Assembly: GCA_024234895.1 (NCBI GenBank) | Contig: JACKNJ010000005.1 | Span: 124,001 to 188,000 of the forward strand | Origin: Gammaproteobacteria bacterium | Lineage (GTDB): Bacteria; Pseudomonadota; Gammaproteobacteria; JACKNK01 | DNA: 64,000 nt | Direction: 5' to 3' | Shown here: piece by piece, positions 1 through 8,506 of the stretch | Position numbering within the stretch: position 1 is the stretch's first letter | Layout: the number at the start of each line of letters is the position of its first letter | Notes under the pieces: model-generated | Database searches by the model: none | Told to the model about the DNA's origin: nothing | Seen by the model: the letters and a program-made list of their open reading frames with translations, nothing else | Made by a program: the position numbers and the translations under genes

Positions 1-187
1 ACGTGAGTCGTGGCGCCAGATCGCAATTCCAATAAAGTCGAAACACCCTGAGGCGAGTTTGCAATGGAAGGTAAAAGCGACGGCGCACTAGTACGGCTTC
101 ATGAAACAGATCAGGGTGTGAAATCTGCCAGTTCGTCATCGCCGGAGTCGGGCGGATACGGCAGCCGGGCTCGTTGACGGCCTTCGC
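1..187. other. Window edge, no gene seen
   Basis: This is the start of the window, downstream of the minus-strand exporter gene. I see no convincing ORF. A short imperfect inverted repeat (ACACCCTGA near 44-52 and TCAGGGTGT near 111-119) is present but has no T-run. Confidence 0.5.
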
Positions 188-2920
188 TTATCGGGTGCGG
201 TCGACGATCTGGATGAGGCGGTCGGCGATGTCGGTGGCGAGGTTGTAGAACAGTTTGGCGGCGATGCCGGGGTGCAGGTAGGTGGTGTTGTCGATGCCTT
301 CGCGGGTCAGCAGCAGCAGGCTGGTGTCTTCGCGGACGATGGCGTCGGTGCGGCGGGGTTGATCGACCAGCACGGCGACGTCGCCGAACAGGTCTCCGGG
401 GCCGAAGCTTTCGACGATGATCTCGCTGCCATCGGCTTTGGTCAGGCGGATGTCGACGTGCCCGGTCATGACGACGTACATCGCGTGGCTCGGGTCGCCC
501 TTGCGGAACACGGCGTTGCCGGCAGTGAAGGTGAGCACGGCGCTGGACAGGATGAAGCGGCGGATCTGCCAGTCACGCATGCCGCGGAACAGCGGGCTGT
601 TCTGGATCACGTCCTTGCGCAGCCGCAGGGAGAGCATGTCCCACAGGGTGACCAGGCGCAGCGCGGCGATGGTCAGCGGGGTGATGATGAAGTCGGCGAC
701 CAGGGCGCTGGCGATGACCAGCGCGGAGAGCATGCCGAACTGCGCGATGGGCTCGAACTGCGACTGGCTGAACACGAGGAAGCCGGCGCACAGCGCGACG
801 GAGGTGGCGATGACCGGCAGGGCCTCGCCGCGCAGCGTGGCGTGCATGGCATGCAGCTGGCTTTTCGATGACTTCAATTCGGCGTTGTAGCGCAGCATGA
901 AGTGCATGGTGTCGTCGACGGCGAGGCCGATCGCGATGGCCGCCGCCATGGTGGTGCCGATGTTGAGCGGGATGCCGAACCAGCCCATCACGCCGAACAG
1001 CACGACCACCGGGAAGACGTTCGGCAGCAGTGCGAGCAGGCCGACCTTCAGGTCTGCGAACAGCACGGCGATGATGACCAGCACGATGACCATCAGCAGC
1101 GCGATCGACTGCAACTGGCCGGCGATCATGGCGCGCGTGGCGGACAGCGTGAGTACCGAGTCGCCGCCGATGCGGGCGTTCAGGCCGGCGTCGAGGTTGG
1201 CGTCGATGAAGCCCTGGATGCGATCGATGTAGTCCTGCAACGGTTCGGTGGCGGCGATGTTGTGCCGCACCAGGATGCGTGCGCGGCTGTAATCCGGCGT
1301 CACGTAGCCCTTCACGTGGTCGTAGTCGAGGAACAGCATCAGCTCGTTGACGATGTCGTCGGTCTTCGGCTGCTTGGGTTGTTCGATCTCCTCGAAGGCG
1401 GCGTTGAGCAGGGCGAGGTAGTCGGCGAAGGAGGTGGAGGAGTGGCCGGCGCCGCGTTCGGCGTCGAGCCCGGCGATGAATTCCTGAATCTTGACCAGTT
1501 CGTTGACGTAGCGGGCCTTGAGGAAGGTGCCCTCGATGCCGGAGTCGAGCACGATGGAGAACGATTCGAGGCCGGCGAGGCTGGCGTTGACCTCATCGAA
1601 GCGTTTGCGCAGCTCCGACTGGTTGCCGAGGCTGTCGATGGTGTTGTGGTTGATGTGGATCTGCGGAATGCCGCTGGCGGCGAGCACGGTGATGAACACC
1701 ACGACGCCGATCACCGGACGGCGGTGGCGGCGCAGGAAGGCGTAGAAGCGGATCGGCCACTCCAGATCGGTCGGCAGGGCGAGGCGCCGGCCGCCGTCGA
1801 TGCGGTAACGACCGGCCAGGGCGAGCAGCGCGGGGATCAGGCTGATGGTGATCAGGAAGTTGAGCGTGAGCCCGGTGGCCGCGATCAGGCCGAATTCGAC
1901 CAGCACCTCGATGCCGCTCAGCGCGACGGTGAGGAAGCCGATCGCCGAGGTGAGGAAGGTCAGCATGACGATGCGACCGATCTTGCGGGTCATGCGGCGG
2001 ATCGCGGCGGGTGCGTCCAGGCCGCTCCGCTGGCCGTGGCGGAATTCGGACAGCAGGTGAATGTCCTCGGTCGAGCCGACGATGATCAGCAGGATCGGGA
2101 CCACCGAGGTGACCACGTTCAGCGGGATGCCGAGCAGGCCCATCAGGCCCAGCGTCCACAGGATGCTCAGGCCGGCGGTGAGGAAGGGGATGAGGATGTC
2201 GAGCAACTGCCGCAGCAGCAGAAACAGCACCAGCAACAGGGCGCAGACCGCGAGCGGCACGAGCTTGCCCTGTTCGCGTTGCACGTTGGCGGCGATCTCG
2301 TCGCGCACCTGCGGCAGGCCGATGCTGAACGCCTCCGCGTAGGTCGGCGTCAGGCCGGCGGTGACCTCGGCCAGCGCCTGCGTGATGGCCGTGTCATCCG
2401 GGCCGATGCCGTCCTCGGTATCGCGGTCCTTGAGCACCACCGCGATGGCCATCGCGGTGCCGTCCGCGGACAGCAGCACATGCCGCACGAAGGGGCTCAC
2501 CAGCGCTTTTCTCATCAGCGCGTCGCCGGCCTCGATGTCGGCGGGGAGTTCCTGCAGGTAGGGGTCCTTGTTCAGATAGCCGTTCACCGTCTTCAGGTAG
2601 GGCACGTTGAACAGGCTGTCGGTGCGCTCGACGAAGGGCAGCTGATCGAGCTCGTCGATGACGGCCTTCAGGACCTTGAGCTTGTCCGGATCGAGCAGGT
2701 GGCTGTCGCGGAGGAAGATCAGATTCACGCCTTCGTCGCCGAACGCCCTGGCGACCTCGCGCTGGAACTCGCGCGCCGGGTCGCCACGAACCAGCAGTTC
2801 CTCCGAGGAGACATGCACCTCGATGTCGTTGAGCTGGGTCGCGGCGAGCAGGGAAACGATCGACAGCGCCCACAGCACCCACCAGGGATGCGTGCCGAAG
2901 CGTTGCATGAGCTTGATCAT
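188..2920 (-). CDS. RND/MMPL-type exporter with C-terminal cyclic-nucleotide-binding-like domain
   Basis: The 910-residue protein has the RND topology: one N-terminal membrane helix (about residues 13-30), a periplasmic loop, a helix cluster (about 220-370), a further helix at about 400, a second periplasmic loop and a second helix cluster (about 605-740). This matches the MMPL/HAE3-like exporters that move lipids or hydrophobic compounds using the proton gradient. Unusually, residues about 770-900 form a Crp/cNMP-binding-like beta barrel with GDPSHAMYVVMTGHVDI and FGDVAVLVDQPRRTDA. The phosphate-binding cassette deviates from the canonical FGE...PR(S/T)A, so ligand binding is uncertain. The substrate cannot be read from the sequence. 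It lies downstream of the flagellar cluster but is separated by about 330 bp and is probably independent. Confidence 0.85.
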   Translation of the reverse strand: MIKLMQRFGTHPWWVLWALSIVSLLAATQLNDIEVHVSSEELLVRGDPAREFQREVARAFGDEGVNLIFLRDSHLLDPDKLKVLKAVIDELDQLPFVERTDSLFNVPYLKTVNGYLNKDPYLQELPADIEAGDALMRKALVSPFVRHVLLSADGTAMAIAVVLKDRDTEDGIGPDDTAITQALAEVTAGLTPTYAEAFSIGLPQVRDEIAANVQREQGKLVPLAVCALLLVLFLLLRQLLDILIPFLTAGLSILWTLGLMGLLGIPLNVVTSVVPILLIIVGSTEDIHLLSEFRHGQRSGLDAPAAIRRMTRKIGRIVMLTFLTSAIGFLTVALSGIEVLVEFGLIAATGLTLNFLITISLIPALLALAGRYRIDGGRRLALPTDLEWPIRFYAFLRRHRRPVIGVVVFITVLAASGIPQIHINHNTIDSLGNQSELRKRFDEVNASLAGLESFSIVLDSGIEGTFLKARYVNELVKIQEFIAGLDAERGAGHSSTSFADYLALLNAAFEEIEQPKQPKTDDIVNELMLFLDYDHVKGYVTPDYSRARILVRHNIAATEPLQDYIDRIQGFIDANLDAGLNARIGGDSVLTLSATRAMIAGQLQSIALLMVIVLVIIAVLFADLKVGLLALLPNVFPVVVLFGVMGWFGIPLNIGTTMAAAIAIGLAVDDTMHFMLRYNAELKSSKSQLHAMHATLRGEALPVIATSVALCAGFLVFSQSQFEPIAQFGMLSALVIASALVADFIITPLTIAALRLVTLWDMLSLRLRKDVIQNSPLFRGMRDWQIRRFILSSAVLTFTAGNAVFRKGDPSHAMYVVMTGHVDIRLTKADGSEIIVESFGPGDLFGDVAVLVDQPRRTDAIVREDTSLLLLTREGIDNTTYLHPGIAAKLFYNLATDIADRLIQIVDRTR

Positions 2921-3249
2921 TCAGGACGGACCGGGAAGGCGCACATCGGCAAAGAATCCGCCGAGCGCCGGATACCTGCAAGCTCGCGGCGGGGGCGGGT
3001 CGGCGTCCGCGCGGTCAGCGAAGCGGAATGTCGCTGCGCGGTTGGCGATTCCTGCATTCCCCCACGACGCCTGTGAGTACGTGGCGCGGACCGCCATTTC
3101 CGGTTCGGGTTGCCGATTTCGGCATGGCCGCGCGGGCGGTGGCGTGCCACGGGTGCCGCCGCTGGCGACGTGAGCGGGTCGGCAGGCGCGGCGTCCCGCG
3201 GAGATCCGATGCGTCATCGACCGTCCAGCGCGGCGGGGCGCCGTCGGGG
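2921..3249. other. Intergenic gap between fliK and the exporter gene
   Basis: About 330 bp of high-GC sequence between two minus-strand genes. ORFs overlapping it have no recognisable product. It should hold the exporter promoter, but I could not fix -35/-10 boxes or a clear terminator. Confidence 0.4.
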
Positions 3250-4521
3250 TCAGACGAAGTAATCGATGCCCGTCGGGGTTTCGCGTTCGACCTGTTCCAC
3301 GGCGCGTTGCAGAGCGGTTTCATCGATGCCGTTCAGGTCGATGCCGCCGAGGCCGCGACGCGGGGTCTCGCCACCGCTCTCGCGGTGTTCGCCGAGGGCG
3401 TTGCCGAACGCGGACTGATCGGCCAGCTGCTCGTTCACGTCGACCTCGACCTCACCGAGATTCAGCCCCTGGGCGGCCATGTTCTGCCGCAACTGCGGCA
3501 GGGTGGCCTCGATCATCTCCTTGACCGCCGCGTGCTGGCTGGTCACCGCCAGGCTGGCGACGTCCTTATCCATGTTCACGCGAATCTGCAGGTTGCCGAG
3601 TTCGGCCGGATTCAGGCGCAGGGTCATCTCGCGCGGGCCGTGCTGGATCATCTGGCGGAGTTGCCCTTCCAGGTTGCGGGTCCAGCCGTTGTCGTTGCCG
3701 GCCATGTTCAGGGTCTGCTGCAAACCCTGCGTGCCGGCGGGGCCGGTCGGGGCGGTATTGGGCGTGGCCGCGGTCGTGCTGACCGCCGGGCTGGCGTCGG
3801 TGGCATGCAGGCCGGCGAGCGCCGGATTGCTCAGGCCGGGCACCGTCGTGTTGCCGGCATTGACGGTCGGGAACGGAATGTCGGCGAGCTTGGCGGTGGG
3901 CGGATTGCTTTGCATGCGACCGAGCAGGCGCTCGTCGCTGCGGCCTTCGGCGGAGAATTTCTCCATCGCGCGCGCTTCGAGCTGGGCGGTTTCGCGTTGA
4001 GTCAGCGCGGCGCTGTCGCGCAGGCGCTGGGCCCAGTCCGCGGCGGCGCGGGCGCCGTCGGCGGATGCCATCGCACCTTCGGCGGAGACCTCGGTCGACC
4101 CGAGCTGTGCGGGCGGCGCGGTCGGCGCAGGCGGCGCCGACGGCGCGGCGGCGAGCGTCGGATTTTCCGACAGCGGCTCGACCGGCAGTTCTTGCCCATC
4201 TGCCGGCAAGGGTCTGCCGCCGATGGCCGGGTCGATCTGGTTGGTGGCCAGTTCGATCGCGGTGGTCTCGGGCTCGTTTCGGGCTTTCCGGCTCTCCGGC
4301 TGGTCGGCTTTCTCGGTGCGTTCGGCGTCTTTGCGCGCGGCCTTTTCCGCGCCCTTGCGGGGCTCGCTTTCCTTTTTCAGATCGTTGAATTTGCAGAGGA
4401 AATCATCGCCATTGGCGGCGCTGTCACGATCCGGCGTGAAGCGCAACGCGCCCTTGCCGGTGGACGCGCTCGCGCCCAGGCCGGTGGCGGACAGGTTGGT
4501 CAGGGCTCCGGGAGAGGTCAT
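3250..4521 (-). CDS. fliK: Flagellar hook-length control protein FliK
   Basis: The 423-residue protein has the two-part architecture of FliK. A long low-complexity N-terminal half (Ala/Pro/Glu-rich, about 1-260) would act as the molecular ruler. The conserved C-terminal domain (about 285-375) contains GQLRQMIQHGPREMTLRLNP, AELGNLQIRV and LPQLRQNMAAQGLNLGEVEV, which is the FliK substrate-specificity switch domain acting on FlhB in the export apparatus. It is the last gene of the fliEFGHIJ-fliK run on this strand, about 120 bp after fliJ. Weak conservation of the N-terminal part is normal for the family. Confidence 0.9.
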   Translation of the reverse strand: MTSPGALTNLSATGLGASASTGKGALRFTPDRDSAANGDDFLCKFNDLKKESEPRKGAEKAARKDAERTEKADQPESRKARNEPETTAIELATNQIDPAIGGRPLPADGQELPVEPLSENPTLAAAPSAPPAPTAPPAQLGSTEVSAEGAMASADGARAAADWAQRLRDSAALTQRETAQLEARAMEKFSAEGRSDERLLGRMQSNPPTAKLADIPFPTVNAGNTTVPGLSNPALAGLHATDASPAVSTTAATPNTAPTGPAGTQGLQQTLNMAGNDNGWTRNLEGQLRQMIQHGPREMTLRLNPAELGNLQIRVNMDKDVASLAVTSQHAAVKEMIEATLPQLRQNMAAQGLNLGEVEVDVNEQLADQSAFGNALGEHRESGGETPRRGLGGIDLNGIDETALQRAVEQVERETPTGIDYFV

Positions 4522-4642
4522 CGGGGGCTCCAGTCAAAAAGTTCAGCAGTTCGGGTTGTTCGAGGTGTTCTTTGCGAGAAACGGGCCAGATTCAACAGCT
4601 TGTCGCGGCTGGGCGTTCAGCGATCGGCATGCGGGGGCGGGT

Positions 4643-5086
4643 TCAGTCCGCTTCCGTGGCGATCCGCCGCGTCTGGCTCCACTCGTCGGCGGCGAGTTGC
4701 GCGTGGCGTTCGCGGCGTGCCGCTTTTTCCCTGGCGGCCTTCTCGATGGCGCGCTCCAGGCTTTTGACGCGGGTGCGGGCCTCGGCCCAGCGCTGCCGCT
4801 GCTGCTCGACACGGCTCTCCAGCACGCTGAAGGTCTTGGCCTGCCCGTCGATCGACGTCTGGATGTGCTGGATGAACGCCGCGTGTTCCCGATAGGTGTG
4901 GGCGTTGATGCCGCGGCGGGCATCGCTGGCGATGCGCGCGCGGTATTCCGCCCCGTACTGGATCAGCTGCTCGCGGCGACGGCGCTGGTCTTCCAGATGC
5001 TTGTTCAGGCGGGCCAGTTTGCCGGCTTCCGTCTGTTCGTCGCGGCGGGCGAGTTCCAGCACCACGTCGAGGCGGTTGCCGCTCAT
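4643..5086 (-). CDS. fliJ: Flagellar export protein FliJ
   Basis: This small, highly charged, all-helical coiled-coil protein (147 residues from the chosen ATG) is rich in Arg, Glu and Gln (LARRDEQTEAGKLARLNKHL, EQQRQRWAEARTRVKSLERA). Size, composition and position directly after fliI identify FliJ, the stalk-like subunit that links the FliI ATPase ring to FlhA and escorts chaperones. The start at MSGNRLDVV, 4 bp after the fliI stop, is preferred over an upstream in-frame ATG that would overlap fliI. Sequence identity alone would be weak, and the gene order decides the call. Confidence 0.85.
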   Translation of the reverse strand: MSGNRLDVVLELARRDEQTEAGKLARLNKHLEDQRRRREQLIQYGAEYRARIASDARRGINAHTYREHAAFIQHIQTSIDGQAKTFSVLESRVEQQRQRWAEARTRVKSLERAIEKAAREKAARRERHAQLAADEWSQTRRIATEAD

Positions 5087-5090
5087 GTGC

Positions 5091-6518
5091 TCAATCCTTC
5101 GCGACCAGCTTCGCGAGCTGCGCGATGCTGTCATCGAGGCTCACGCGGTCGTCGGTGCGCTGACGCAGGTATTCGAGCAGCTTCGGATACATCTTGATGG
5201 CTGCGTCGATCTCCGGGTTGCTGCCCGGCACGTAGGCGCCGACATCCATCAGGTCCTGGTTCTGGTGGTAGGTGGCCAGCAGGCGACGGAAGCGGCGCGC
5301 GATCTCCTGATGCTCGGGGGTGACGATCGCGGTCATGAGCCGGCTGATCGAGGCCTCGACATCGATCGCCGGGAACTGGCCTTTCTCGGCCAGGCGACGG
5401 GACAGCACGATATGGCCGTCGAGGATCGCGCGGGCGCTTTCGGCGACCGGGTCCTGTTCGGCGTCGGCGTCGGTCAGCACGGTATAGAAGGCCGTTATGG
5501 AGCCGCCTTTGTCGCCGGTGCCGGCGCGCTCGACGAGCTGCGGGATACGCGCGAACACGGACGGCGAGAAGCCGCGCATGGCCGGCGGTTCGCCGATGGC
5601 GAGGCCGATCTCGCGCAGGGCCTGCGCGTAGCGGGTCAGGGAATCCATCAGCAGCAGGACCTGACGGCCCTGATCGCGGAAATATTCGGCGACCGCACAG
5701 GCGGAATGGGCGGCGTGCACGCGCATCAGCGGCGGCGTGTCGGCCGGCGCGGCGACGACGACGCTGCGCTTGAGGCCTTCCGGACCGAGGATGTCGTTGA
5801 TGAATTCCTGCACCTCGCGGCCACGTTCGCCGATCAGGCCGACCACCACGACATCCGCGTTGGTGTGCTTGGTCATCATGCCGAGCAGCGTGGATTTGCC
5901 CACGCCGGCCGGCGCGAACAGGCCCATGCGCTGACCCTTGCCCACCGTCAGCATGGCGTTGATGGCGCGCACGCCGGTATCGAGTTTCTCCTTGATCGGG
6001 GCGCGCTTGAGCGGATTGATCGCGGGCGGATTGAGCGGCGCGGTGGCGCTGGCGCGCAGCGGGCCGAGGCCGTCGAGTGGCTTGCCGGTGCCATCGAGCA
6101 CGCGCCCGAGCAGGGCGTCGCCCACCGGGATCGACGCGCTGGTCTTGCGAGGGATCACGCGTGCGGCCGGCAGCACACCGGTGAGCGGGTCGACCGGCAT
6201 CAGCAGCAGGCGTTCGCCGCTGAAGCCGACCACTTCGGCTTGCACGCGACCGCCGGTCTCGGTTTCCACCTCGACGCGGCCACCCAGCGAGGTGCTGCAA
6301 CCCTGCGCTTCCATGGTCAGGCCGACCACGCGGGTAAGCTTGCCTTCGACCACCGGTTCGGCGACCGGCGGGGCGGCCTGGCGACGTGCGCGCAGACGCT
6401 CGGACCAGCGGCCGGCGCCGGCATCGTTGCCGCCGGGGCCGCGCGCCGGGTACTCGTGCGATAGCCGCTCAGGGGCATCGGCGCCGCCGGACGCGGGGTT
6501 GTTCGGATCGTGGTTCAT
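5091..6518 (-). CDS. fliI: Flagellum-specific ATPase FliI
   Basis: FliI is the F1-beta-like ATPase of the flagellar type III export gate. The Walker A loop is FAPAGVGKSTLLG, Walker B is VLLLMDSLTRYA, and the family signature ERGREVQEFI is intact. The start at MNHDPNNPAS gives 475 residues and places the ATG 1 bp beyond the fliH stop. The longer reading frame starting upstream would overlap fliH extensively and adds an Arg/Ser-rich stretch with no homology. A disordered N-terminal segment of about 50 residues precedes the conserved beta barrel. FliH (upstream) and FliJ (downstream) are its direct partners. Confidence 0.95.
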   Translation of the reverse strand: MNHDPNNPASGGADAPERLSHEYPARGPGGNDAGAGRWSERLRARRQAAPPVAEPVVEGKLTRVVGLTMEAQGCSTSLGGRVEVETETGGRVQAEVVGFSGERLLLMPVDPLTGVLPAARVIPRKTSASIPVGDALLGRVLDGTGKPLDGLGPLRASATAPLNPPAINPLKRAPIKEKLDTGVRAINAMLTVGKGQRMGLFAPAGVGKSTLLGMMTKHTNADVVVVGLIGERGREVQEFINDILGPEGLKRSVVVAAPADTPPLMRVHAAHSACAVAEYFRDQGRQVLLLMDSLTRYAQALREIGLAIGEPPAMRGFSPSVFARIPQLVERAGTGDKGGSITAFYTVLTDADAEQDPVAESARAILDGHIVLSRRLAEKGQFPAIDVEASISRLMTAIVTPEHQEIARRFRRLLATYHQNQDLMDVGAYVPGSNPEIDAAIKMYPKLLEYLRQRTDDRVSLDDSIAQLAKLVAKD

Positions 6519-6519
6519 T

Positions 6520-7446
6520 TCAGTCGGCATGCTCGTCGGCGTTGAGGACGGCGTCGATCGCCGCTTCCAGGCGACGCTGGATATCGACCGCGAGTTCCGC
6601 GCTGCCGGCTTCCAGGCGATAGCTGCCACGCGCGAAGGTGTCGTCGGCGATCAGCGTCCAGCGGCGTTCGGGCTCGTCCGGGATCAGGTGCTCGCGGATG
6701 TCGTCGAGGTCATCCGGGTTGAGAATGATGCGGGCGCTGAGCTGCTGGGTCGGCAGTTGCGCGAGGCCGGCACGCACCGCGGCCAGGATGTGGTCAGGGT
6801 GGGTATGCAGTTCGCGTTGCAGCACGCGGCTCGCGATGGTGGTGGCCAGGTCGACCAGTTCCAGTTCGACTTCCTGATCCTGTTCGGCGACGCGCGCATG
6901 CAGGTCGACCAGCAGATTGTTCATCTCGGCGATCCGTGCCTCGTACTCGGCGCGCGCTTCTTTCAGGCCTTCCCGGTAACCGGCTTTCTCGCCTTCGGTC
7001 CGACCGGTTTCGAAGCCCTCGTCATACGCCTCGCGCTGGATCGCCTCCAGCTCCTCGGCGGTGGGCAGCGATGGAAAGCCGGACACTTCCTCGGATTCGA
7101 AATCGGGCGCGGATTCCTCGTACGGAGCGGCCTGGGCCGGTTCCGGCATGGGTGGGGCAACCGGTTTCGGCCGGGCGTAGGTGTCCGCCGGCGGCGGCGC
7201 GGCTTGCGGCCAGTCGTTCGCGCGCTCGATCGGTTGGGGCGTCTCGTCCGTGGCCGGCGCCGGTCTCGGCACCAGCGTCTGGCCGGACACGTCCAGACCG
7301 GACAGTATCTTGCGGATCGAGGCTGTCTGCGCGGCCTTGCGGTTCTCGCCGTAGATGTCGGGGATATCTTCCTCGAACTCGTCGCCGGTGATCTTGCGCA
7401 TGTCGCCGGCCTTGTCGGCGCGGATGATGCGGGTGGGTGGGGCCAT
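6520..7446 (-). CDS. fliH: Flagellar assembly protein FliH
   Basis: FliH is the negative regulator and peripheral stalk of the FliI ATPase. The 308-residue protein has a Pro/Ala-rich disordered N-terminal half, a charged helical segment with Gly-spaced residues (EGFETGRTEGEKAGYREGL), which is the GxxxG-type repeat typical of FliH, and a C-terminal domain resembling the V-type ATPase E subunit (ATTIASRVLQRELHTHPDHI, GSYRLEAGSAELAVDIQRRL). The start MAPPTRIIRAD is chosen because it lies just after fliG (22 bp gap). The upstream in-frame ATG would run into fliG. Confidence 0.92.
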   Translation of the reverse strand: MAPPTRIIRADKAGDMRKITGDEFEEDIPDIYGENRKAAQTASIRKILSGLDVSGQTLVPRPAPATDETPQPIERANDWPQAAPPPADTYARPKPVAPPMPEPAQAAPYEESAPDFESEEVSGFPSLPTAEELEAIQREAYDEGFETGRTEGEKAGYREGLKEARAEYEARIAEMNNLLVDLHARVAEQDQEVELELVDLATTIASRVLQRELHTHPDHILAAVRAGLAQLPTQQLSARIILNPDDLDDIREHLIPDEPERRWTLIADDTFARGSYRLEAGSAELAVDIQRRLEAAIDAVLNADEHAD

Positions 7447-7468
7447 GATCGTCCGCTCCGCTCGGGCC

Positions 7469-8506
7469 TTAGAAGACCAGCTCTTCGCCGCCGCCGACAC
7501 CGGCGATGACGATGGAGCCGTTTTCCATCATGCGGCGGGCCGTCGCGACGATCTCCTTCTGCGCGGTCTCGACCTCGGAGAGGCGCACCGGCCCGGAGAC
7601 TTCCAGGTCGTCGCGCAGCATGTCGGCGGCACGCTTGGACATGTTCTTGAGGAACTTCTCGCGTTCGAGCTCGCCGGTGCCCTTGAGCGCCAGCATCAGG
7701 GTCTGCTGCTGGACCTCGCCGAGCAGCGACTGGATCGCGCGGTCGTCGATGCGGGTCAGGTCCTCGAAGGTCAGCATGTTCTCCTCGATGAGCGCGGCCA
7801 TATGGTCGTCGCTCTCGCGGATGCTGGCCATGTCTGCCTCCTGCATCGAGCCCTCGAACAGGTTGAGGATGTTGGCGGCCGTCTTCGGACCACCGATGCC
7901 GGACGAGGTCTGCGTGGAGATGATGTCGTCGCTGAAATGCGCCTCGATCAGGGCATTGATCTCCTCGGTCGCGCTGATCGGCACGTCTTCCAGATGGGCG
8001 ATGCGGATCAGCACCTCCTGACGGGTGGCATCCGACAGGTGGGTGAGGGTGTTGGCGGCGTGCGCGGCGGGCAGGAACGACAGGATGATCGCGGTGACCT
8101 GCGGATGCTCGTGGCGGACCAGATCGGCGACCTCGCGCGGGTCCTTGCGGCGCAGCGCATCGATGCCGCCGGAACGGCTGTCCAGCACCTTGATGCGCGA
8201 CAGGACTTCGTTGGCCTGGTCGTGACCGAGCGCGAGGATCAGCAGCTTGCGGATGTGGTTGGCCGCTTCCTTGTTGCCGCCCAGGGACGGCTCATGCTGC
8301 GCCTGCTCGATGAAGCCGCGCACGATGTCCTTGACCTGATCCTTGCTCATCGGCGGCAGATTGCTCATCGAATTGGCCAGGTGATAGATGTCCGACGCCT
8401 CCATGTGCTTGAGGATGTCGGCCGCCTCACGCTCGTTGAGGATCATCAGGAAGGCGGCGGCGCGGTCGACCCCGGTCAGGGTCTTGAAGGTCTTGATCTC
8501 AGACAT
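7469..8506 (-). CDS. fliG: Flagellar motor switch protein FliG
   Basis: The 345-residue protein is the normal length for FliG, the C-ring protein that couples to the MS ring (FliF) at its N-terminus and to the stator through its C-terminus. Visible landmarks are the N-terminal VDRAAAFLMILNEREAADIL helix set, the middle-domain EHPQVTAIILSFLPAAHAA and the torque-generating C-terminal part with charged residues (FEDLTRIDDRAIQSLLGEV, DDLEVSGPVRLSEVE). Its start overlaps the fliF 3' end by 8 bp, which suggests translational coupling between two physically interacting partners. Confidence 0.96.
   Translation of the reverse strand: MSEIKTFKTLTGVDRAAAFLMILNEREAADILKHMEASDIYHLANSMSNLPPMSKDQVKDIVRGFIEQAQHEPSLGGNKEAANHIRKLLILALGHDQANEVLSRIKVLDSRSGGIDALRRKDPREVADLVRHEHPQVTAIILSFLPAAHAANTLTHLSDATRQEVLIRIAHLEDVPISATEEINALIEAHFSDDIISTQTSSGIGGPKTAANILNLFEGSMQEADMASIRESDDHMAALIEENMLTFEDLTRIDDRAIQSLLGEVQQQTLMLALKGTGELEREKFLKNMSKRAADMLRDDLEVSGPVRLSEVETAQKEIVATARRMMENGSIVIAGVGGGEELVF

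Noticed and set aside
902..3076. A 724-residue plus-strand ORF opposite the RND exporter gene
   Set aside because: It is the antisense shadow of a high-GC gene: composition is extreme (His/Asp/Gly/Gln-rich), and it has no recognisable domain, while the minus strand encodes a clear transporter. The same reasoning removed many long ORFs opposite flagellar, opcA, zwf and hldE genes.
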